From NCBI RefSeq assembly GCF_010015585.1, contig NW_022985077.1, forward strand, positions 623,605-687,604: a stretch of 64,000 bases of DNA, written 5' to 3'. This document shows positions 57,536-64,000 of this stretch, piece after piece. Each line of letters starts with the position of its first letter. Positions within the stretch are counted from its first letter, which is position 1. Origin of the DNA: Eremomyces bilateralis CBS 781.70 (taxonomy: Eukaryota > Ascomycota > Dothideomycetes > Eremomycetales > Eremomycetaceae). Position numbers and translations under genes: made by a program. The notes beneath the pieces were generated by a model that was given only the letters and a program-made list of their open reading frames with translations, ran no database searches and was not told where the DNA came from.

Positions 57536-59885
57536 AGCGCCGTGTTACTGCTCATCTGAGAATGAAGCAGCAGCGAATATCGTGAGGACATTGGCGCAGG
57601 CGACTACATGCTACCGGAGCAGGATGGCAGGTGACAGGCAAGCAAGCGCACGCCATTATAAAAGACGGAATTGAATCGAGCCCCAAAAGGAGGGAAGAAT
57701 ATGAAGCGAAAGTCTTGGGTCAAGGAAACAAATGTGCAGACAATATGGAAGCCAGCCACCAAAGTGCGCAGGTCATCAAGACGAGACGGTGGGAATAGAT
57801 GAAATTGATATTGAGTGCGTCCGGGGTATGAGAGGGGTAGGTACAACGCGCCATGTCCATCAACTGCGATTCGAAGACGCCAAACCGCTGAAACCGTACC
57901 TGTATGAGGACTATCATTTCCGGAATGATCTATCAGGCACCGTATGTCCATGAAAAAGCACAGATAGATGCGTCGGAGAATATCTGCACTCCTAACGTCG
58001 ATCTGGGGGATGTAGCGCGACCGCAGCATGAGGTTTCTCGCGATGCAGGGGAATTTACGGATACTGGATCGGACCAGTCAAGGTGCAGCATCGCCGGCCT
58101 CGGGTGTTGACCAGGCACTCAAAAGTGTGGCCACCCTTGCACGCATCTGCCAGCTCGTCATGGTGCCAAGGGAGATGTAGATGAAGCGAGTAAAGAACAG
58201 GACAAGCAGGATTCGCCAGGGTATGAATCGATGTCAGATTGTACAGGTACTTGATTGCTCGGGTTGAGTGGTGACAGATGAATGTCGCAGCGTGTACGAG
58301 AACTGACCATGACCTAAATTGCGTGAATGAGGATGCAATAACTCAGCTGCCTCATAAGTATACCTTCCCCGGTGCTGGAATATGAAAGACGGAGGATGAC
58401 GCCAGGCCAATTTCGAAAACTCCCCGATAGAAGGATTGAGATCCTACAAAGAGCCCACATACCAACCTTGACCGATGCCAAGTTCATGGAAAGTTGTAAA
58501 GCCAAGGGGATTTGAAAAGATGACTTCCAGCTTCTACCCAATGGAGGCCTGATGTCGTAGTGTTTACCGGTCAGCCGCCAGGCCAAAGAGAGAAACATGT
58601 GCTGAATGTAGAGGCAAGATAAAGGGATAAAGTGAAGGTATCTCGAACTCGGTGCACAGTGCACACCATGGCAGTGTTATACTGTTATGAAGCATGGACA
58701 GCCCTGCCTGTCAAAGTATCGAAACTGGGTTCGACCAAGATGAAGGACGGCGGTGGAAAGAGGGCTTTTCTGTGTCAAGCTGTGTACTCCTGAGAGATCG
58801 CCGCTCGCAAAAGATGCGATTGCGATGGTCGAGGTAGGAATAGTCCAGAAGGAGAATGCATTAACTGAAGCGTCAGTGCCACAGTGCCTTAATAATGCCA
58901 CTGTGCCTGCGACGTCAATGCCAACCCCCTCATATTTTTCTGTAGACAGTAGCCATCGGAGGATTTTCCGGATCCTGATATCGACACGAGTTTTTCCGCA
59001 ATCAGCAGATCTTCCCGTCCCTCATGGTCCAGCACTCCGTACACGCGAAAGATTTGTCTCCCCACTCCCCAGGGTCCGAACTACGACGAGGGGTAGGATG
59101 CATAAATGGGTGTGGAGATGGATTCGCCAGTCCCTGATACTCCACCCCAGCTGATCCCAGGGGGCTTATTGTGATATGTTAATGAATGTATTTGATATGA
59201 AAGATAAGTGTGCCCGATCATCCCTTTTGTTGGACTTGAGAGCAGACAAGTGGAGGACTCATGGAAATGTCAATGGAAGCGATGATTGCATATTATTAGT
59301 AGCACCAAGGAGGAACGGTGCAAGATCGATACGCGAATGTTCTGAAAATAGTCACATTGTTCGTCATACCACAGAAGCGATACAACCATTGGGCAAATAA
59401 TAAGAGAAGATGGACTGGGCAGTGCGAGATGGGGGGGGGAGTATTCGGGGCTGGTAGAGTGCATATTATTACTGCATTGAGGGTGGAGGTGGCAACAAAT
59501 CCAGTCCGTAAACGACTCTTAGTGTCTCCAACAGACAGCAGTCAGCGCTCAACAGGCCGCCCGTCCCCTTCGCATATTCCCGACTCATATTCCCACCCCA
59601 TCCTCCACCCCCATTCCCATCCCCATCCCAGCTCCGGCAAGTTCTTACTATCCATCGTATCCTCTCTCTTTCTCCATCTTTTCCCTATCGCATCCACCCG
59701 AGACATCTTAGCCCATCTGAAGGCTCGACGTCCATCCGGACTGCCATCCGAGTCACGCTGCGAAAGATCATGTCGCCAACTCCTCCGATCTCTAGAGATC
59801 AATTGTGGCTACCCCGTCACTAATCCCTCCAACGGATGGATCTTTGCTGCATCAAAAACCAGAATCAACCGCAGGTGCGACCAAA
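57536..59885. other. Long divergent intergenic region, no confident gene
   Basis: 2.35 kb between the two surface-protein genes. Minus-strand frames at 57604-58029, 58314-58664 and around 58100-58210 (RILLVLFFTRFIYISLGTM, membrane-like) are open, but I could not join them into a coherent model. Pyrimidine-rich runs with CATCCCCATTCCC-like words lie at 59580-59640, just upstream of the aspartic-protease homologue. Confidence 0.4.
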
Positions 59886-62259
59886 ATGCGGTGGTTCTAC
59901 CGATTAGCGTTCCGCGTCCCCTCATCACTGCTCATCGCAGTCGTCCTCCAGTCCCTCCTCCCGCTGTCGCTCGCTTCATCGCTGGAAAGAAGAAACTCGA
60001 CCGTTATTCCCGCCCCGTACTCGTTCACTCCCGCCCAAAATTGGGATGGGAATGATGGGCCATGGAACTCCTACTGGCTGCGCGTTGGATCGCCCTCTCA
60101 ATATGTTCGCGTCATGATCTCGACCGCCAGCCAACAAACCTGGGTGGTAGCACAGGAAGGGTGTTTATGGGACATTTTCCCGGAATGCGGGGACTGGCGG
60201 GGACAGGTGTTCAATTACAGTAAATCAAGCACATGGGACGAAATCGGACAATATTCTCTGTGGATCGAACAGAATTTGGGGTACAATGGAGGAGCCATGT
60301 ACGGGTATGATACGGTGGCGCTGGGGGTTGATGGGGAGGGGGGACCGGCGATGACGAACCAGACGGTGGGCGTGTTCGCAGGAGAGGACTTTTATATGGG
60401 ACATTTTGGACTACATCCGAAGCCGACCAACTTTTCGGCGTATGATGATCGAAGTGCGAGTTATATGAGCACGTTGAAAGATCAGGGCGTCATTCCAAGC
60501 TTGTCCTATGGCTACACAGGTGGAGCACAATACCGTAAGTGCGGACTAAACCTCTATTCACGGGTCCCGCTGACCGCATGTAGGGTTCCGCAGTGTCCTC
60601 TCAAGCCTCACCCTCGGTGGCTACGACACCTCCCGCTTCATCGCCAACCCCCTCTCCATCCCCTTCGCCCCTGACAACGAGCGCGAACTCGTCGTCGCGA
60701 TTCAGGCCATCTCCATGACTGATAGCACCAACCCCCGGCTCTCCCTCCTCCCGACCCCGATCTACTCCCTCATCGACAGCACCGTGTCGCAAATCTGGCT
60801 GCCCCTCTCCGCCTGCCGCATGTTTGAATCGGCATTCGGCCTCACCTACGACAATGCCACCGACCTCTACCTCGTCCCGTCCGAACTCCGCGATAAACTC
60901 CTCGCTCAAAACGCAAACATCACCTTCACAGTTGCCGGAGGCAAATCGGGCGGCCCCGCCGTCGATATTGTGTTCCCATACGCCGCTTTTGACAAAACGG
61001 CCAAATCACCATACCGGGGCATGACGAGCCAGAGTTACTACTTCCCGCTACGCCGCGCACAGAACGAAACACAGTACACGTTGGGCCGTACATTCCTTCA
61101 AGAATCATATCTCATTGTTGATCATGAGCGCATGAACTTCAGCGTCTCCGCAGTCAACTGGACCGACGGCAGTCCCGCTCACCTCGTCCCGATCTTTCCC
61201 GACGGATTCGAGCACCCCTCCCCATCTAAATCCTCTTCCCTCACCGGCGGCACCATCGCCGGCATCGCCATCGGCATCACCGCGTTAGTCGGCCTCCTAA
61301 TCTTCGCCTTCCTCTTCTACCGCCGCCGCCAGCGCGCATCCAAGCACCCCCTCCCGCGCGCCCCCAGCGCCACCCCCACCAAACTCTCCACCACCTCCAC
61401 CGACAACGACGACCCCCCCGCCACCACCGACCTCGTCATCCCCAAAGCCGAACTCGACGCCACCTCCGCCTCCGCCACCCGGCGCGCCGAAAAATCCCGC
61501 GCTGACTTCTACGCCCCGTCCGACCTGCAATCCCCCCGTCCCCACGGCTCCGACCCGCACACCCCCATCTCCGACGGCACCATGTCCGGCGCCGGCACGC
61601 TCATCGGCTCGGACGCCGGCATGGTGCTCGTCGAAGCGGACGGTAAGGAGCGCGCCATCTACGAGATGCCCGGCGACCTGCCCACGCTCAACGAGGCCGA
61701 CGGACGCGGGCTGTCGGAGAAAGAAGCGATGATGGCGCGCGAGCGAGTGTATAACGGCGTGGATCCGAACCCCGCGAGCGCGGAGGGCGACACCGCGACG
61801 CTGCGGAGCCCAACGAGTGGGGACGTGAGCCCGACGAGCCCGACGCAGCGGAGCGTGGGGAGCGGGCGGAGCGGGCGGAGTGGGAGGAGTGGGAGGAGTA
61901 GGCGGGGAGAGAGGCGGCTGAGGGCCGTAGAGCCGGGGGAGGTGATGCCGGCGCGGCGAGGGACGGAGGGAAATCATGGGCATGCGGGAGGGCAGTCGCC
62001 GGTGAGTCCGGTGGATAGTAGCCAGGCGGGGGGGACGCAGGGGAGTCGGACGCAGGGGGAGGGGAGGGAGGAGCTGATGAGTCTGTTGAGTCCGTTGGAG
62101 GGGACAATGGGGTTGGGGGGGCTGGGGTTGGGGACGGTGGTGGCGAGGCCGCCGCAGCGGAGGAAGTTTAGTTGGGAGGAGCCGGTAGATGGGGAGGTGG
62201 GGAGGGGGAGTGGAGGTGGGGAGACGCGGACGGGAGGGGATGAGGGGGGTTGGATATGA
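59886..62259 (+). CDS. Membrane-anchored aspartic-protease homologue (A1 family), first catalytic Asp missing
   Basis: Two exons, 59886-60534 and 60584-62259, coding 774 residues. A hydrophobic stretch (SSLLIAVVLQSLLPLSLAS) is the signal peptide. The ectodomain has the A1 fold pattern: WNSYWLRVGSPSQYVRVMIS, GVIPSLSYGYTGG, LTLGGYDTSRF, IYSLIDSTVSQIWLP and TLGRTFLQESYLIVDHE. The first active-site triad, D-T-G, is replaced by S-T-A (residues 79-81) while the second keeps Asp (DSTVS), so normal peptidase activity is unlikely. At about residue 430 is a membrane segment, GGTIAGIAIGITALVGLLIF, then FYRRRQR and a 310-residue disordered cytosolic tail rich in Ser, Arg and Gly. The layout looks like a surface receptor or scaffold. 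The start is the ATG at 59886. High GC in the tail is unlike its surroundings. Confidence 0.82.
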
Positions 62260-62756
62260 CCCCTTTCTTGGATGTTGGGTTGATTTGCGGCGTTCTTTGG
62301 GATGGATGACTGGATGACTGGATAGGGATCAAGCGGGTTTGGGTCGATACCGGTCTCTCCTTTGCTTGGACAGGGGATCTGGAAGACCGCTTTGGATTGG
62401 TCTTGCCGTGTCCTTGTCCATATTATCTTGCCGATATTATCGTGCCGTGTCCTTGTTGATATATCTCGACATATATGGCTATATATAGCACGTTCTCTCA
62501 TATTTACTGACGGTGTCAACATCAAAGATTTAATAATGGCATTTGGCTGGCTGTTCCTGACTGCTAAATATTAAGATGCAAAAAGTATGGTAGTTAACAT
62601 TAACTTAGATGTAAGAATCATATAGTTACCAGCTTACTACCCTGTATGATCATATCAAACCAGATTGATATCTAATCTATTTCTATGGTTCTACCAATAA
62701 CTATAGATAACTTTTCCAGACGATCCCAAGGTGTTTACGAACATCTACGTCGTGAA
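62260..62756. other. Intergenic region between convergent genes, short direct repeat
   Basis: About 500 bp, mostly AT-rich. TGCCGTGTCCTTGT occurs twice, at 62404-62417 and 62443-62456, 39 bp apart. No gene is seen. Confidence 0.45.
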
Positions 62757-64000
62757 TCATGACCCTCCTGCTCCCCGACTCTCCTCCTCGACCACTCGAT
62801 TCTTCTTGGGTTCCCGATAACCATTCGCCTTCGGAGGCATATATTCAACGAGAACTCTCAGCCCAATTACCATTACAAACAGGAAGGCCCAGGCAAAATA
62901 CCCCCAAAGGATTTGACGCCGCACGCCGAGTGCAAAGATGCTGGAAAACGCGGCCGGGGCAACCGCCCGGATTCCCGCCACTATCATCAAGGCGAGCGCG
63001 TTCAGCGTCCCTAAACTCCGCGTGGACGGGGAGATGGAATTCAGTGCGAGCTGGACGCCGGCTAGTACATAGTTAGACACCATCCACGTAACGCAGCAAT
63101 ATCATGCATAAGAAAGGGGAATACATACTAAACGTCATACTAAACCCCGAGCCAATAATCATCACAATAAACACCACGATCCAAAATGCAGTCTCATACC
63201 CCATCCGCCGTAACACACTCGCCCCAGGAAACCCCAGATACAGAAACGGCGCCCACGACGAGGCCAGCTTCAGCACGCCGATCGTCCCCAGGCGTCTGTT
63301 CAGGGGCGGAAACACGATCAGGATCCACAGCGCCTGGCTGACGCCGCTGACGGCGAGCAGCATGGAGATCTGAACGGGGCGGAACCCGAAGCCGCCGAGG
63401 TGAGGCGGGGTGAACCAGAAGACGGGGCAGATGGCGGTGTAGGCGAGGGCGCAGAGCGAGACGAGGGAGTAGACGGAGAGGACGGGGGTCACGCCAGGGA
63501 AGCGGAGGATTTGGAGAGTGGTGAGAGTGTCGGGCTGTTGAGGTTCGTTGCTGGCTTGGGATGGCGTGGAGCCATTGGATTGCGCTGGTGCATTTGTGTT
63601 GACGGTGGGTTGGGCACTTGAGTTCGTGGACCCGTTCTCTTCAATCAGAGGCTTCTTTTGCCTCGGTGGAAGGGTTTCTTTAACGAACAGCAGCGACGTA
63701 AGCGTCGCGGATAATCCGAAAATCCCAGTGAAAATCGTCGGGAGCGCATATGGATACGTCTCGAGGAACGTTCCCCTAAACAGGCTCGGAAACTGATCCG
63801 CTGGATTTGCCAATGCCCCACCGATGAGCGGCCCCAGGAAGATGCCTAAATTCCCCGAGAACGCGAACCAACTGAACGCCCTCGCTTGGGTCTTCGGAGT
63901 GCTGTTCTCGGTGATCATCGTGCGCACCGTGACGATCGTCCCGGAGAACACTCCCGCGATGCATCGGAAGACGATCATTTGAGTCACGGATTGAGAGAAT
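62757..64000 (-). CDS. MFS transporter (YCR023C/ZIF-like group), 5' end cut by window edge
   Basis: Readable exons: 64000-63129 (open to the edge) and 63061-62757, intron 67 nt. About 390 residues are visible from within helix 4 of a 12-helix carrier. GNLGIFLGPLIGGALANP is motif C of drug/H+ antiporters. A polar central loop (Gln/Asn/Ser/Pro-rich) separates the halves. The second half has LSVYSLVSLCALAYTAICPV, then FWIVVFIVMIIGSGFSMTF, TGVQLALNSISPSTRSLGTL and LWGYFAWAFLFVMVIGLRVL, the last being typical of the fungal group near yeast YCR023C and plant ZIF proteins. Substrate is unknown. The start codon lies beyond the window. Confidence 0.85.

Noticed and set aside
57604-58664. Possible multi-exon membrane protein on the minus strand
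   Set aside because: The pieces lie in different frames, no splice set joins them, and no family is recognisable.
61297-61983. 228-codon minus-strand frame opposite the protease-homologue tail
   Set aside because: It is an effect of GC-rich Ser/Pro codons on the coding strand; composition is biased and no domain is seen.

Overview
The window is nuclear DNA of a filamentous ascomycete (Pezizomycotina). Short GT-AG introns of about 42-75 nt with CTAAC/CTGAC-like branch points, Zn2Cys6 regulators, GPI-anchored wall proteins and the set of conserved fungal genes fit Eurotiomycetes (Aspergillus/Penicillium-like) best. The class assignment is inference. I saw no convincing RNA gene and no CRISPR array.

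Layout. 1-5.7 kb: YPP1 (cut by the left edge, minus) diverges from RIX1 (plus). 5.9-13.6 kb: a nine-exon ABCB multidrug transporter (minus) diverges from a seven-exon Zn2Cys6 regulator (plus) over about 1 kb that carries CCGCGG and CGG-N3-CCG sites. 14.8-18.4 kb: a PhoD phosphatase (plus) meets a Cys-rich GPI protein gene (minus, with an apparent reading-frame break) tail to tail. 19.6-24.3 kb: a CorA metal transporter and a TDP2/EEP-fold nuclease, both minus. 24.8-25.4 kb: a pseudogene of the fungal LPxELRNKIY family. 26.9-43.5 kb is a housekeeping block: RIC8, a HECT ligase with an AZUL-like N-terminus (HUL4), an unrecognised protein with a doubled LSPAAL.RF motif, TFB3/MAT1 diverging from BUD27/URI, and GUF1. 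45-52.5 kb is a decayed stretch: a TAP-type hydrolase, a retroelement ORF fragment, a truncated P450 whose heme cysteine is now tyrosine, and a broken Zn2Cys6 factor. 53.7-62.3 kb: a very large repeat-bearing GPI protein (minus) and a membrane-anchored aspartic-protease homologue lacking its first catalytic Asp (plus). The right edge cuts an MFS transporter (minus).

How the genes fit together. The ABC transporter and the divergent regulator look like a regulator-effector pair. TFB3 and BUD27 share one promoter region and both serve RNA polymerase II. The clearest unusual signal is the 45-52.5 kb relic of what may have been a small metabolic cluster: three neighbouring genes were disabled, and the stop and missense changes fit C:G to T:A transitions at CpA, as repeat-induced point mutation (RIP) makes. 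The P450 also has breaks in G runs. All intron positions were read by eye from splice signals and reading-frame continuity; none was tested against transcripts.
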